The notes: generated from the sequence alone by a model not told the origin. Positions 34,073 to 43,782 are shown, numbered from the stretch's first letter. The stretch: 64,000 nt of DNA from a bacterium 210917-SL.2.15 (GCA_020555605.1 JAJCJC010000002.1:62001-126000), one strand, 5' to 3'. A program made the numbers and translations.

Positions 34073-36024
34073 AGCGTTTCCTCCTTACGCACTTGCGTAT
34101 ATTTGGTACGGTAACTGAGCGGTCGGAAAGGTACACCGCCCTCTTTGTAAAACTGCCCGTAAAATTCCAGATATTGCAGACGCGCCGCATGGACGTACGT
34201 CCCGATCAGGTTTACCGCAATATTGAACAAATGGCCAATCAAAAAAACCGGGACAAAGGCGATCAGGCTTCCCGGCAACGCACCCAACGTGTTGATCACG
34301 GTGGCAATCACCGACGTGGCCAGCATCAGCGCCATCAGGCGCGAATAGGAAAGCACATCCGAGAGCCAGTTCGTCACGCCGTACAAGCTGGCAAGCCCTC
34401 CGGCCAGCTTGCCGCCGAGGCTCCTGCGCTTGCGTCCCTGGGTCAGCACCAGCAGCAAAACGCCGAGCAAAAACAGCCACGCACTGCCGCGCAGCAGCCA
34501 CAGAGCAATGCCTGCAAAAAACACCCACCAGGGCGCCGTATCCAGCAGTCCATCCCATGGATGACCGTCCCGGGCCTCCATATAGATGTGAACGAACTGC
34601 CCGAACAGCAGCTGTACCACGCCAATGGCCAGCGTGGTATAAAGCACCGCCATGGGCGCGGTCAGAGGGCTGAACACAAATCCGGCGCTGAAGCGCTGCA
34701 CCCAGAGCGGCAGCTCCTGCAAGGAGCGTCCGAAAAAGGTGCCCGCCACCACCTCGATGGCATTGCCGAAAAAGCCTCCGGTCAGCAGCCCACATACAAC
34801 GGTGGACAGCCCCAGATACACGCCTAGTCCCATCAGTTGCCCCAACGCCCCTTGAGGGTCCCACTTTTTCCGCACAAAGGCGGCAATGGCCGTCAGGATC
34901 AGTCCATACGCCACATCGGCAAACATAAAGCCGAAAAAGAAAATGTAAAACCAGAAAATCAGCGGATTCGGGTCAATTCCCCGGTAATCCGGCAGGGAAT
35001 ACATTTCTGTAACTACATTGATCGGCCGCATCCATTTTGGGTTTTGCAGTAGCGTGGGCGGCTGTTCCGTCCGCTGCGGCGGGCGCTCCTGCACAGCACA
35101 GGCAAAATCCTGCAGCGTTTTTTCCATCTCGTCTCGGCGATCCGCCGGCATCCAGCCTTCCAAAAGCACTACGGTTCCGTCACCTAATCCCAGGGCGCGG
35201 GCCTCTTCCAGCAGCAACCGTGTCCGCACCTGATCCAGCGCCAGTTCCAAAACCGGACGCTGTGGTCCAAACGCACGCAGCTGCTGCGTTTTCCGCGTAA
35301 TAACGCCGCGCAGCTCCTCCTGCTCCCGTCGGGCCTGTTCGATTTCCTGCCGGGCCGGACGGCAATATTCGCCCAGCGATGCACTGCGCCCACCCGCGTG
35401 GGCAAGGGCGGTCAATGCCCGATCCACTTCGGAACGATGGCACAGCAATACCACATAGCGTCGCTCTTTTGACCGGGACACTTCAACGAGCACGCTCTCC
35501 GGAGCAGCCTCCTGCACTGCCTTCTGCAGGCGTTCCCAGTTTGTTTTCGCCGGCAGCGTCTGCAGCACCACTCGGATATGCTCCGTATCCGCTTCCGCCA
35601 GAGGCAGATCCAGAGGTGCCCAACGCCTCAGCGCAGCGCATAGCTCTTCCCGCTGAACAAGGCCACGCCGGGCCTGCTCCACCGCTTCAGCATGCTCCCG
35701 GATTTCTCGGGCCAGGTTTAAGGCCTCCTGCAGCTCTGTTTCACTCCACATACGCTTTTCTGTCACTTCCCGCCGCTTTTGCAGCAGCGGAAAATGTACG
35801 CCGCCGATCTGTTTGAGATCCTCCGCCGCCTGAACCAGCAGCTGGTACTCCCGCCGCACACGGTCTAAGTCGGTTCTTTCACTCCGCAGGGCCAAAGGCG
35901 GCGTCTTCTCCACTGCCGCTGTATGCAGCTCTACACAGCCCAAATGCATCAGGCGCATCAGCAACGCAGTATACTCCTGCCGCAGCACCACAAATGATAC
36001 ATGTTCCATAGTCACGATCGACAT
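34069..36024 (-). CDS. ntpI: V-type ATP synthase subunit I (membrane stator)
   Basis: 651 residues from ATG 36024 (MSIVTMEHVSFVVLRQEY), 10 nt after GAGGAGG; upstream open frame is a shadow of ntpF. Residues 1-about 330 form the cytosolic arm with coiled coils; the rest has seven or eight membrane helices including FYIFFFGFMFADVAYGL and LSYSRLMALMLATSVIA, the latter with the conserved Arg that faces the K ring. Overlaps ntpF by 13 nt. Confidence 0.95.
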   Translation of the reverse strand: MSIVTMEHVSFVVLRQEYTALLMRLMHLGCVELHTAAVEKTPPLALRSERTDLDRVRREYQLLVQAAEDLKQIGGVHFPLLQKRREVTEKRMWSETELQEALNLAREIREHAEAVEQARRGLVQREELCAALRRWAPLDLPLAEADTEHIRVVLQTLPAKTNWERLQKAVQEAAPESVLVEVSRSKERRYVVLLCHRSEVDRALTALAHAGGRSASLGEYCRPARQEIEQARREQEELRGVITRKTQQLRAFGPQRPVLELALDQVRTRLLLEEARALGLGDGTVVLLEGWMPADRRDEMEKTLQDFACAVQERPPQRTEQPPTLLQNPKWMRPINVVTEMYSLPDYRGIDPNPLIFWFYIFFFGFMFADVAYGLILTAIAAFVRKKWDPQGALGQLMGLGVYLGLSTVVCGLLTGGFFGNAIEVVAGTFFGRSLQELPLWVQRFSAGFVFSPLTAPMAVLYTTLAIGVVQLLFGQFVHIYMEARDGHPWDGLLDTAPWWVFFAGIALWLLRGSAWLFLLGVLLLVLTQGRKRRSLGGKLAGGLASLYGVTNWLSDVLSYSRLMALMLATSVIATVINTLGALPGSLIAFVPVFLIGHLFNIAVNLIGTYVHAARLQYLEFYGQFYKEGGVPFRPLSYRTKYTQVRKEETL

Positions 36025-36335
36025 CCAGACGCCACCTCCTCTGCGATCCGGCGCACCGCTTTCACCAAGCGCCCCTTCCCGCGCTCCGTCAGTGCCTGGC
36101 AGTCCGCGCCGCATGCCTGCCGCGCCTGCGCCTCCTCTTCGCGCAACCGCGCTTCCAGCTCTGCTTCCCGTTTTTCCGCCTCTTCCTTCAAAGCCGTGTG
36201 CATCGCATTTTTTTCCCGCGCTATTTCTTCCTGCGCTGCACGGAGGATCTGCGCACATTCCTGTTCCGTTTCCTTCCGCCGTTGCCGCGCCGTGTCCTCC
36301 GCAGCGCGCACACGCTGCATTGCTTCCATCAGCAT
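36012..36335 (-). CDS. ntpF: V-type ATP synthase subunit H/G-like (peripheral stalk)
   Basis: 107 residues, almost entirely a charged coiled coil (RVRAAEDTARQRRKETEQEC onward) with no membrane segment, as expected for the E-partner of the peripheral stalk, called NtpF in Enterococcus. First gene of the operon, in the position expected from the order FIKECGABD. Start ATG 36335; a second Met follows two codons later. Confidence 0.82.
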   Translation of the reverse strand: MLMEAMQRVRAAEDTARQRRKETEQECAQILRAAQEEIAREKNAMHTALKEEAEKREAELEARLREEEAQARQACGADCQALTERGKGRLVKAVRRIAEEVASGCRS

Positions 36336-36398
36336 AATCGATCTCGCCCCACTTTCTGTCCGTTATTCTTTTCCCAAATCTTCCAAACTATACGGCAT

Positions 36399-36447
36399 CC
36401 CGGCGCAAAAAAAGCATTCCCAGCACAAAAAGCGCCGGGAATGCTTT
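36399..36447 (-). terminator. Terminator/antiterminator-like structure ahead of the V-ATPase operon
   Basis: Minus strand: 11-bp stem AAAGCATTCCC/GGGAATGCTTT (36447-36437 with 36421-36411) followed by T's. A competing stem CCCGGCGC/GCGCCGGG (36439-36432 with 36406-36399) would break it, so two exclusive folds exist. It lies 64-112 nt upstream of ntpF and is the second terminator in tandem after the preceding operon. A TATAGT -10-like element follows just downstream. Confidence 0.55.
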
Positions 36448-36482
36448 GGGACAGACCGCTGGTGCAGCGTCTGCAGAATATG

Positions 36483-36511
36483 AAAAAACGCGCGGCCTTG
36501 ACAGGCCGCGC
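36483..36511 (-). terminator. Terminator of the hrcA-to-DUF4015 gene series
   Basis: Perfect 8-bp stem GCGCGGCC/GGCCGCGC (36511-36504 with 36497-36490), 6-nt loop, then TTTTTT on the minus strand. Confidence 0.92.
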
Positions 36512-36531
36512 ATGCAAAGCGTTTGCTTGTT

Positions 36532-37530
36532 TCAGGGTACAGTCACATAGCTGCCGCCGGAGATTGGCTGTGACGTCTCCGCCACAAAAAACTGTTCGCC
36601 GGCCAAATCGGTGCGCAAGGCCGATACCGCCGCGCGGGCGCTGTCCGCTGCCGTTTGATCCGCCGCGTCCATATAAATCCGGTCCACCCGTTGGGCAATG
36701 GCGCTCAGATCCCAGCCTGCCGTACCATTCACAGTATCTTCCAACAGCTGCGAGGGTAGCGCAATAGAAAGCGTTACTTCATCGCCTACAGCGGTTTTTA
36801 CCGCATCCAGGAAAGCGTTGATTGCCGCAATACGGCTCTCGTCGCTATCCTGCCCCTGCTCATATACAATGCGTTCCGTCCGGCCGTAATCCGGAAACTG
36901 CACATCATCCAGAACGATTTCTGCAAAACCGAGATCTGCACATTCCTTTGCCACAGTCGCTAAATACTCTGTCACGCTCTGAGCATAAGGGCTGAGCCAA
37001 GCATTGCCTTCCGGATCCTTCCACGTACTGCCGCTGACGCTCATCAATGCCATCGTCGTGTCCGCACCGGCCTGCTGGGTATCGGCAAAGCAGGAAATGC
37101 GTGCAACGGCATGTTTGCCCGCGATTCTTTCGCGCACCATGTCTGCCGCGGCATCCTCCTTACTGCCAAACAGCAGTGTACCGTTGGCCGCCTTCATGGT
37201 CAAAACCGGACTCTCTTCATCCAAGAGCGCCGAGAACGTCTCTTCCGGCAGCGCAGCCGCATCAAAGGTGCGGCCATGCAGCTCCTGCACCTCCGGTTCT
37301 TTCACGTCGATCACCAGATCCTCTTCCGGCAACGGTTGTGCAGACTCAGGCGCGGGTTCGTTTTCGCCGCCGGGCAGGCGCAAATGGATTCCATCGGCAT
37401 CAAATACCTGGTATTTCTGCAGGGCCAAAAAAGCGCCCGCACCGAGAAGAATCAAAATCAGCACTGCGATCAGCGCTTTTTTCCACCGCGGCATACGGCC
37501 TCGATAGGTCTGATAGCCCTTTGTCGCCAT
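36532..37530 (-). CDS. Membrane-anchored putative glycoside hydrolase (DUF4015-like)
   Basis: 332 residues. N-terminal signal anchor at about 19-36 (ALIAVLILILLGAGAFLAL), a Pro/Glu-rich linker, then a TIM-barrel-like region. The stretch LGFAEIVLDDVQFPDYG resembles the active-site strand of DUF4015/GH13-like proteins with paired Asp. Likely acts on the outer face of the membrane; substrate unknown. GGAGGG before ATG 37530. Last gene of the heat-shock series. Confidence 0.65.
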   Translation of the reverse strand: MATKGYQTYRGRMPRWKKALIAVLILILLGAGAFLALQKYQVFDADGIHLRLPGGENEPAPESAQPLPEEDLVIDVKEPEVQELHGRTFDAAALPEETFSALLDEESPVLTMKAANGTLLFGSKEDAAADMVRERIAGKHAVARISCFADTQQAGADTTMALMSVSGSTWKDPEGNAWLSPYAQSVTEYLATVAKECADLGFAEIVLDDVQFPDYGRTERIVYEQGQDSDESRIAAINAFLDAVKTAVGDEVTLSIALPSQLLEDTVNGTAGWDLSAIAQRVDRIYMDAADQTAADSARAAVSALRTDLAGEQFFVAETSQPISGGSYVTVP

Positions 37531-37571
37531 AGCTCCCGCCCTCCAATCAGCAATGTTTCACATCCGGACGC

Positions 37572-38009
37572 TCAAGGTTCGATCGCGTCCATCTCCGCCA
37601 CCCGGCGCGCATGGCGGCCGCCTTCGAACGGCGTAGTCAGAAACACCTCCACACACCGCTCGGCCAGATTGGGTCCCGTAATGCCTGCACCCAGAGCCAG
37701 TACATTGGCGTCGTTATGCCGACGGCACATCTCCGCACACAGGCTGTCGCACACATGGGCACATCGAACGCCCTTCACTTTGTTGGCCGCAATGGAAATA
37801 CCAATGCCCGTTGTGCAGACGACAATGCCCCGCTCACATTCACCGGAAGCCACAGCCCGCGCCGCCGCTTCGCCGAAAACGGGATAATCGCAACTCTCGC
37901 GGCTGAATGTGCCGCAGTCCTTTATTTCATAGCCCTTTTCCTTCAAAAATACGGCCAGATGCTCTTTGAGATCGTATCCGCCGTGGTCGCAGCCAATAGC
38001 AATTTTCAT
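37572..38009 (-). CDS. rpiB: Ribose-5-phosphate isomerase B
   Basis: 145 residues, full length. ATG 38009 gives MKIAIGCDHGGYDLKEHL; the extra upstream frame is not conserved. RpiB/LacAB signature: CDHGG, CDYP, GIVVCTTGIGISIAANKVKGVRCAHV with the catalytic Cys/Thr region, and RRHNDANVLALGAG. Interconverts ribose-5-phosphate and ribulose-5-phosphate. About 17 nt from the PHP gene, likely co-transcribed. Confidence 0.95.
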   Translation of the reverse strand: MKIAIGCDHGGYDLKEHLAVFLKEKGYEIKDCGTFSRESCDYPVFGEAAARAVASGECERGIVVCTTGIGISIAANKVKGVRCAHVCDSLCAEMCRRHNDANVLALGAGITGPNLAERCVEVFLTTPFEGGRHARRVAEMDAIEP

Positions 38010-38026
38010 GGTTTTGTCCTCCCGGA

Positions 38027-38833
38027 TCAAAGTTTGTGATAAACCGGCACAAGGCGGTCAAAGGTGACAAAATACGCAAAACCGCACGCGCGCAGCAACG
38101 CCTGCCGGTCGGCGATGGCACAGCCCACATATTCCGGCGTATGAGCGTCGCTGCCCAGCGTGATGATCTCGCCGCCCAGATCCCGATACAGCCGCAGGAT
38201 CGGCTCGTCCGGCAAGGGCGTACGGCCCCGGTTAGTGTTCAGCTCGATGCCCCGGCCAACGGGGATAATGCATTTGAAAATCTCTGCGATCTGCTCTTCA
38301 AATCCCTCAAAGGTCATGTGCATGTCCAGATTTTCATTGAAATAGCGCAACGGCAGCGTCAAATGGCCCAGCACACTGAAACGGCCCCACCGGGCCAGAG
38401 CCAGCATTTCATCGAGATATCCGCCGATGGCACGGCGTGCAAAAGCTTCGTCTGCCTCTTCGACGGTGCAAAAATCCCTGCGCCCGTATTCCCAAGACAA
38501 ATTATGAAGCGATGCGATGATAAAGTCAAGGGGGGGCGCGTCATCCAGAAAGCGGTCCGCCCGGGAAAAATCCTCCGTGGCCTGCCCCAACTCCACGCCC
38601 AGCTGAATTTTGATCCGGCTGCCGAGGGCTGTGCGGGCTGCGGCAAACTGTTCTGCCACAACCCGCCAGGAGTGCTCGCATACCTGCTCGCCCAGCCATG
38701 TGACCACATCCAGATGATCCGTCAGGCAAATTTCATTCAGCCCGGCAGACAGCGCCGCCGCGGCCATTTCCGTCATGGTATTGTGCCCGTCGTCGCTGCA
38801 GGTAGAATGGGTGTGATAATCTGCAAAATACAT
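38027..38833 (-). CDS. PHP-domain phosphatase, HisK/histidinol-phosphatase-like
   Basis: 268 residues. Metal-binding PHP motifs in order: DYHTHSTCSDDG, CLTDHLD, GVELGQ, IASLHN, LGHLTLP, and GSDAHTPEYVG. This is the fold of histidinol phosphatase (HisK) and related phosphoesterases. No other his genes are nearby, so the substrate is uncertain. ATG 38833, 52 nt after dnaJ. Confidence 0.85.
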   Translation of the reverse strand: MYFADYHTHSTCSDDGHNTMTEMAAAALSAGLNEICLTDHLDVVTWLGEQVCEHSWRVVAEQFAAARTALGSRIKIQLGVELGQATEDFSRADRFLDDAPPLDFIIASLHNLSWEYGRRDFCTVEEADEAFARRAIGGYLDEMLALARWGRFSVLGHLTLPLRYFNENLDMHMTFEGFEEQIAEIFKCIIPVGRGIELNTNRGRTPLPDEPILRLYRDLGGEIITLGSDAHTPEYVGCAIADRQALLRACGFAYFVTFDRLVPVYHKL

Positions 38834-38885
38834 TGCTTTATTCCTCTCTTTGCAGGCCGCTGTGCCGGTTCGGCCGCCGATCCGT

Positions 38886-40034
38886 TTATTTTCTACGCTT
38901 TTTCCCGAAAAATCCTTTGCGCTCTTCGCCGTAATTGGTCTCGCCCAGGGTTTCGCCGAATTTTTTCAGCGCTTCGCGCTGCTCCGCCGTCAGATTGCGC
39001 GGCGTTTCTACGTACACCGTTACGAACTGGTCGCCCCGGCCCTTGCCATTCAAGTTCGGAATCCCTTTGCCCCGCAGCCGGAACACTGTGCCGCTCTGGG
39101 TACCCTCAGGGATGCTGTACTGCACCTTTCCATCGATGGTGGGAATCTCCATTTCCGCGCCCAGCGCTGCCTGCACAAAACTGATCGGCGCCTCGCAGAG
39201 AACGGAATTCCCTTCCCGGCGGAAAATCTCATGGGGCCGCACCGTAACGGTGATGTGCAGATCGCCCGCCGGGCCACCGTTGCGGCCTGCGTGTCCCTGT
39301 CCCCGCAGGGAAATGGTCTGTCCGTTGTCAATACCGGCAGGAATCGCCGCTTTAATAGTGCGGCTTCTGCGTTCGGTGCCGACGCCCCGGCACTTCGGGC
39401 AGGGCTGATGGATAATCTTGCCCCGGCCGCCGCACTTGGGGCAGGTCTGCGTGGTGGCAAAAATGCCCATGGGTGTCTGGCGGCGCACCTGCGTGGTGCC
39501 GTTTCCGTGACACTCAGGGCAGACTTCCGCCGTCGTCCCCTTGGCACATCCACTGCCGCCACATTCCGAACAATTCTCCGTGCGCTCGATCACCACTTCT
39601 TTTTCGCAGCCGAAGGCCGCTTCCTCAAAACTGATGGAAACCGAAGTCCGGATCGTTTCCCCGCGCATCGGACCGTTGCGCCGGGCCTGCCCGCCGCCGA
39701 AACCGCCGCCGAAGAAGCTACCGAAAATATCGCCCAGGTCGCCGAAATCGAAATCACCGGTGAAGCCTCCGCCATAGCCGCCCGCGCCGCCGCCGTAATT
39801 GGGATCGACGCCGGCAAAGCCGAACTGATCGTACTTCGCCTTTTTGTCCGGATTGCTCAGTACTTCGTAAGCCTCGTTGGCCTCTTTAAAGCGCGCCTCA
39901 CACGCCTTGTCGCCGGGGTGCAGATCGGGGTGATTTTCCTTGGCCAGCTTGCGGTAAGCGCGCTTTATGTCCGCATCGCTGGCGTTTTTGGAAACCCCGA
40001 GCACCTCGTAATAATCTCGTTTTTGTTCAGCCAT
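38886..40034 (-). CDS. dnaJ: Chaperone DnaJ
   Basis: 382 residues. J domain (1-about 70) with HPD in ENHPDLHPGD, Gly/Phe-rich linker (about 78-118), zinc domain with four CxxCxGxG repeats (CSECGGSG, CPECHGNG, CPKCGGRG, CPKCRGVG), then substrate-binding C-terminal domains. Stimulates DnaK ATPase and delivers clients. ATG 40034. Ends in a basic tail GFFGKKRRK. Confidence 0.98.
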   Translation of the reverse strand: MAEQKRDYYEVLGVSKNASDADIKRAYRKLAKENHPDLHPGDKACEARFKEANEAYEVLSNPDKKAKYDQFGFAGVDPNYGGGAGGYGGGFTGDFDFGDLGDIFGSFFGGGFGGGQARRNGPMRGETIRTSVSISFEEAAFGCEKEVVIERTENCSECGGSGCAKGTTAEVCPECHGNGTTQVRRQTPMGIFATTQTCPKCGGRGKIIHQPCPKCRGVGTERRSRTIKAAIPAGIDNGQTISLRGQGHAGRNGGPAGDLHITVTVRPHEIFRREGNSVLCEAPISFVQAALGAEMEIPTIDGKVQYSIPEGTQSGTVFRLRGKGIPNLNGKGRGDQFVTVYVETPRNLTAEQREALKKFGETLGETNYGEERKGFFGKKRRK

Positions 40035-40063
40035 ATCTCATTCACCTTGCATACAAGCTCCAA

Positions 40064-40090
40064 ATGGGGCGGGGAAATTCCCCGTCCCAT
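40064..40090 (-). other. Intergenic RNA hairpin between dnaK and dnaJ
   Basis: Long GC-rich inverted repeat (TGGG-CGGGGAA / TTCCCCG-CCCA) without a T run, in the 79-nt dnaK-dnaJ gap. It could protect the dnaK message or adjust downstream expression; no terminator features. Confidence 0.5.
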
Positions 40091-40113
40091 TGGCAGAGCG
40101 GTATTCGCTTTCT

Positions 40114-41979
40114 TTACTGGTTGTTCTTGTTCTCATCCTCGTCGACGACCTTGTAATCTGCGTCGTAATACTGGCCTCCGTGCTGGGCAGCGCCTTCGCC
40201 GGCAGCACCTGCGCCCGCCTGCTCTGCGCCGTCGGGGTTGACGTTCTTGTACATCTGCTCAGACACAGCGTAGAACGCCTGCTGCAGCGCTTCGGTGTCG
40301 GCCTTGATGGCGGCGATATCGTCGCCTTTCACCGTTTCCTTCAGCTTATTGAGCGCCGTTTCAATCTTGTTTTTATCGTCGGCGCTGATCTTATCCGCCA
40401 TCTCCGCCAGGGTCTTCTCGCTCTGGTAAATCGCCTGGTCGGCAGTGTTACGCACCTCAACGCCTTCCTTGATCTTGGCATCTTCGGCCGCATACTGCTC
40501 GGCGTCTTTGACGGCCTTTTCGATGTCCTCCTTGCTCATGTTGGTGGAGGAGGTGATGGTGATGTGCTGCTCCTTCCCAGTGCCCAGATCTTTGGCGGAC
40601 ACGTTCACGATACCGTTGGCATCGATGTCGAAAGTAACTTCGATCTGAGGCACGCCGCGGCGGGCCGGTGCGATGCCATCCAGGTGGAACTTGCCCAGGG
40701 ACTTGTTGTACTGCGCCATCTCGCGCTCGCCCTGGAGCACGTTGACTTCCACGGAAGTCTGATTGTCGGCGGCAGTGGAGAAGATCTGGCTCTTCTTCAC
40801 GGGGATGGTGGTGTTGCGCTCGATCAGGCGGGTGCACACGCCGCCCATGGTCTCAATACCCAGGGACAGGGGCGTGACATCCAGCAGCAGCAAATCCTTC
40901 TTGGCGGAGGGATCGTCGCCCAGGATGCCGCCCTGGATCGCGGCGCCGATGGCCACGCACTCGTCGGGGTTGATGCCCTTGAAGCCTTCCTTGCCGGTGA
41001 TGTTCTTCACGGCCTCCTGCACAGCGGGGATACGGCTGGAACCGCCCACCAGCAGGACTTTGGAAATATCACTGGCCTTCAGGCCCGCATCATTGAGCGC
41101 ATTGCGCACCGGTACCATGGTGGCTTCCACCAGATCATGGGTCAGCTCGTTGAACTTGGCACGGCTCAGCGTTACGTCCAAATGCTTGGGACCCGTGGCG
41201 TCCGCAGTGATATAGGGCAGGTTGATGTTGGTGGTGGTCATGCCGGACAGCTCGATCTTGGCTTTTTCCGCAGCCTCCTTCAGGCGCTGCATGGCAACCT
41301 TGTCGCTGCCCAGGTCGATGCCGTTCTCCTTCTGGAACTCGCTGACCAGATATTTCATAATGGCTTCGTCGAAGTCATCGCCACCCAGACGGGTGTTGCC
41401 GTTGGTGGACAGAACTTCCACCACGCCGTCGCCGATGTCCAAGATGGACACATCGAAGGTACCGCCGCCCAGATCGTAAACCATAATCTTCTGGCTGGCT
41501 TCCTTTTCTGCGCCGTAGGCCAGAGCCGCAGCGGTGGGTTCGTTGATGATACGCTTGACCTCAAGGCCGGCGATCTTGCCGGCATCCTTGGTGGCCTGGC
41601 GCTGGGAGTCGTTGAAGTAAGCTGGCACAGTGATGACCGCTTCCGTGATCGTCTGTCCCAGATAAGCCTCGGCATCCTTCTTCAGCTTAGTCAGGATCAT
41701 GGCGCTGATCTCCTGGGGTGTGTAGGCCTTGCCGTCCACATTGACCTTGTAATCCGTGCCCATGTGACGCTTGATGGACGCAATGGTGCGGTCGGGGTTG
41801 GTGATAGCCTGACGTTTTGCCACCTGGCCCACCATGCGCTCGCCGGTTTTGGAAAAGGCCACCACGGACGGGGTGGTGCGGTTTCCTTCCGCGTTCGCAA
41901 TAACAACAGCCTCGCCGCCTTCCATAACGGCTACGCAAGAGTTTGTCGTACCCAAGTCAATACCAATGATTTTTCCCAT
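40114..41979 (-). CDS. dnaK: Chaperone DnaK (Hsp70)
   Basis: 621 residues. N-terminal ATPase domain starts [24 protein letters not shown] and includes [19 protein letters not shown] and [16 protein letters not shown]; substrate domain begins near residue 370 ([17 protein letters not shown]) and the tail is Gly/Ala-rich ending in acidic [11 protein letters not shown] 41979. A 643-codon open frame opposite this gene is an antisense artefact. Confidence 0.99.
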   Translation of the reverse strand: MGKIIGIDLGTTNSCVAVMEGGEAVVIANAEGNRTTPSVVAFSKTGERMVGQVAKRQAITNPDRTIASIKRHMGTDYKVNVDGKAYTPQEISAMILTKLKKDAEAYLGQTITEAVITVPAYFNDSQRQATKDAGKIAGLEVKRIINEPTAAALAYGAEKEASQKIMVYDLGGGTFDVSILDIGDGVVEVLSTNGNTRLGGDDFDEAIMKYLVSEFQKENGIDLGSDKVAMQRLKEAAEKAKIELSGMTTTNINLPYITADATGPKHLDVTLSRAKFNELTHDLVEATMVPVRNALNDAGLKASDISKVLLVGGSSRIPAVQEAVKNITGKEGFKGINPDECVAIGAAIQGGILGDDPSAKKDLLLLDVTPLSLGIETMGGVCTRLIERNTTIPVKKSQIFSTAADNQTSVEVNVLQGEREMAQYNKSLGKFHLDGIAPARRGVPQIEVTFDIDANGIVNVSAKDLGTGKEQHITITSSTNMSKEDIEKAVKDAEQYAAEDAKIKEGVEVRNTADQAIYQSEKTLAEMADKISADDKNKIETALNKLKETVKGDDIAAIKADTEALQQAFYAVSEQMYKNVNPDGAEQAGAGAAGEGAAQHGGQYYDADYKVVDEDENKNNQ

Positions 41980-42087
41980 AATGAATTCCTCCTAAAGTAT
42001 ATGAAAGATAATCGTTTTTAATATGGTTCAAAGCGCTGAGCCGAACACGCAAACGGTGTTACCGCGGCCCATTGCTTTTCACTGCGT

Positions 42088-42651
42088 TCAGTTTGCCACC
42101 TTGACCACGGCGAAGCGGATCACCTTACCGCCCAGAGTAAAACCCTGCTGGAACACTTCCGCCACCGTGTTTTCGCCGAATGCCTCGTCCTCGATATGCA
42201 TCACGGCAGAGTGCTGATCGGGATCGAAGGGCTTTCCGACAGCGTCAATCTTCTCAACGCCCATTTTTTTCAAGATTTCCTCCAACTGGTGGAAGATCAT
42301 TTCCATGCCCTTCTTATGCGGCGAGTCATCATCGCCCTCCTGAGCCACCGCACGCTCCAGATTGTCATAAACCCCCAGAAATTCTTTAACCGTGGCCATC
42401 TTCGCATCGGAATAAATCTGTTCTTTTTCCTTTGCGGTGCGCTTGCGGTAATTATCATATTCCGCCGCCAGGCGCAGGTACTGATCCTTCATCGTCTCCA
42501 TTTCTTTGGCCAACTGTTCCATCTTCTCGGCCTCTTCCACGGTGAACGTCACAGTGCCCTTTTTGTTCTTTTTGCACTTTTTTTCTTCTTTATGCACTTC
42601 GCAGGCCGTTTCCTCCGCCTTTTTCTCTCCCTGATTCAATTCCTCACTCAT
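42088..42651 (-). CDS. grpE: Nucleotide exchange factor GrpE
   Basis: 187 residues. Charged, Lys/Glu-rich N-terminus, long coiled coil (about 40-95) with LRLAAEYDNYRKRTAKEKE, then the beta-wing domain with GKPFDPDQHSAVM and NTVAEVFQQGFTLGGKVIRFAVVKV. Releases ADP from DnaK. ATG 42651 overlaps the hrcA stop as ATGA. Confidence 0.98.
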   Translation of the reverse strand: MSEELNQGEKKAEETACEVHKEEKKCKKNKKGTVTFTVEEAEKMEQLAKEMETMKDQYLRLAAEYDNYRKRTAKEKEQIYSDAKMATVKEFLGVYDNLERAVAQEGDDDSPHKKGMEMIFHQLEEILKKMGVEKIDAVGKPFDPDQHSAVMHIEDEAFGENTVAEVFQQGFTLGGKVIRFAVVKVAN

Positions 42652-43712
42652 GTTGTCACATCCTCTTCATGTTCCGGTAATTTTTTATGATCAAACATCC
42701 GGCCCAGGCCGTCAGCAAAATAAGCTAGCCGGGCCGCCACGGTAGCATAATCCATGCGCGTGGGACCCACCACGCCGATCAGGCCCCGCATATCCTCGCC
42801 GATGTCATAGCTTGCCACGACAACGCTGGAATCCTGCAGCGCCTTCTCCACGTTTTCCGGACCGATCAGGATCTGCATCGGCGCGTTGTCCTCCGGCACC
42901 GGCAACGCCGCGTCCTCTTCGCCGAGGAAGCGCATCAGCGCCCCGGCCTTGCCCACATCCTGATATTCCGGCAGGTCGAGGATCCGGTTCGCCCCGGCAG
43001 TATACACCATGCGGTGCTGAATCTCTTCCAGCACTTCCCCGGCATACTCCACCGTGAGCGAAAGCACCATAAATAGCAACGCAGGCACCTGCCCCGCCGC
43101 CGCCATCAGGCGTTTTCCCATTTCTTCCGGAGATTGCCCCACGAAGTCCTTGTTCAGCAGCGCCGCCAGAGCCGGAAGCTGGCTCATATCCACCGGCACC
43201 TGCGTATGCAGGAGCTTGCTTTTTACCCGGTCGTCATCGGTCATTACCACGGCGATAAAACTCTGTTCATCCACCCGCAGCAGATCAAAGCGGGCGATGG
43301 AAAACTGTTTTTTCCCCGCCGCCAGCGCATATACAGGGTATTGCGTAAAATGGGAAACCACTTGCCCAGCCCGGGACAATACCCGATCCAGTTCCTGCAG
43401 CTTCATCTGCAAGGCCCGGTTGATGCTCTCAGTTTCCTGCACCGATAAGCGGTGGCGCTCCATCAATTCATTGACATAAAGCCGATAACACTTCGGCGAA
43501 GGGATCCGCCCGGCGGAAGTGTGCGGCTTTTCCAGATAGCCCTGCTCCTCCAGTTCAGCCATCTCGTTGCGGATGGTGGCCGAGGACACGCGGTTGTCCA
43601 GCGCAGAGGCAATGGCTTTCGAGCCCACCGGCTCCGCCGTTTTGACATACAGCTCCACAATCGCCTTGAGTATCTTTTTTTTGCGCCCGGACAGCTCTGC
43701 CTCCACAGCCAT
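42648..43712 (-). CDS. hrcA: Heat-inducible transcription repressor HrcA
   Basis: 354 residues from ATG 43712. Winged-helix N-terminus (KKKILKAIVELYVKTAEPVGS, then SSATIRNEMAELEEQGYLEKPHTSAGRIPS) followed by the GAF-like dimerisation domain. Binds CIRCE; needs GroEL for activity. The CIRCE operator lies only 11 nt upstream of its own start, so the operon is self-repressed. Confidence 0.98.
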   Translation of the reverse strand: MAVEAELSGRKKKILKAIVELYVKTAEPVGSKAIASALDNRVSSATIRNEMAELEEQGYLEKPHTSAGRIPSPKCYRLYVNELMERHRLSVQETESINRALQMKLQELDRVLSRAGQVVSHFTQYPVYALAAGKKQFSIARFDLLRVDEQSFIAVVMTDDDRVKSKLLHTQVPVDMSQLPALAALLNKDFVGQSPEEMGKRLMAAAGQVPALLFMVLSLTVEYAGEVLEEIQHRMVYTAGANRILDLPEYQDVGKAGALMRFLGEEDAALPVPEDNAPMQILIGPENVEKALQDSSVVVASYDIGEDMRGLIGVVGPTRMDYATVAARLAYFADGLGRMFDHKKLPEHEEDVTT

Positions 43713-43723
43713 TTCACCCCTTG

Positions 43724-43750
43724 TTAGCACTCATTCTCCCTGAGTGCTAA
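43724..43750 (-). promoter_or_regulatory. CIRCE operator (HrcA binding site)
   Basis: Perfect inverted repeat TTAGCACTC-N9-GAGTGCTAA (43724-43732 and 43742-43750), the canonical CIRCE sequence, between the promoter and hrcA. Confidence 0.99.
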
Positions 43751-43753
43751 TCC

Positions 43754-43782
43754 AGTATACTTCTATCGTCAAAGAAAGTCAA
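43754..43782 (-). promoter_or_regulatory. Promoter of the hrcA-grpE-dnaK-dnaJ operon
   Basis: TTGACT (43782-43777), 17-nt spacer, TATACT (43759-43754) on the minus strand; CIRCE covers the expected start of transcription. Confidence 0.93.

Noticed and set aside
40090..42021. 643-codon plus-strand open frame opposite dnaK
   Set aside because: Antisense frame forced by GC-rich codon use of dnaK; no Shine-Dalgarno, no recognisable protein, and dnaK is unambiguous.
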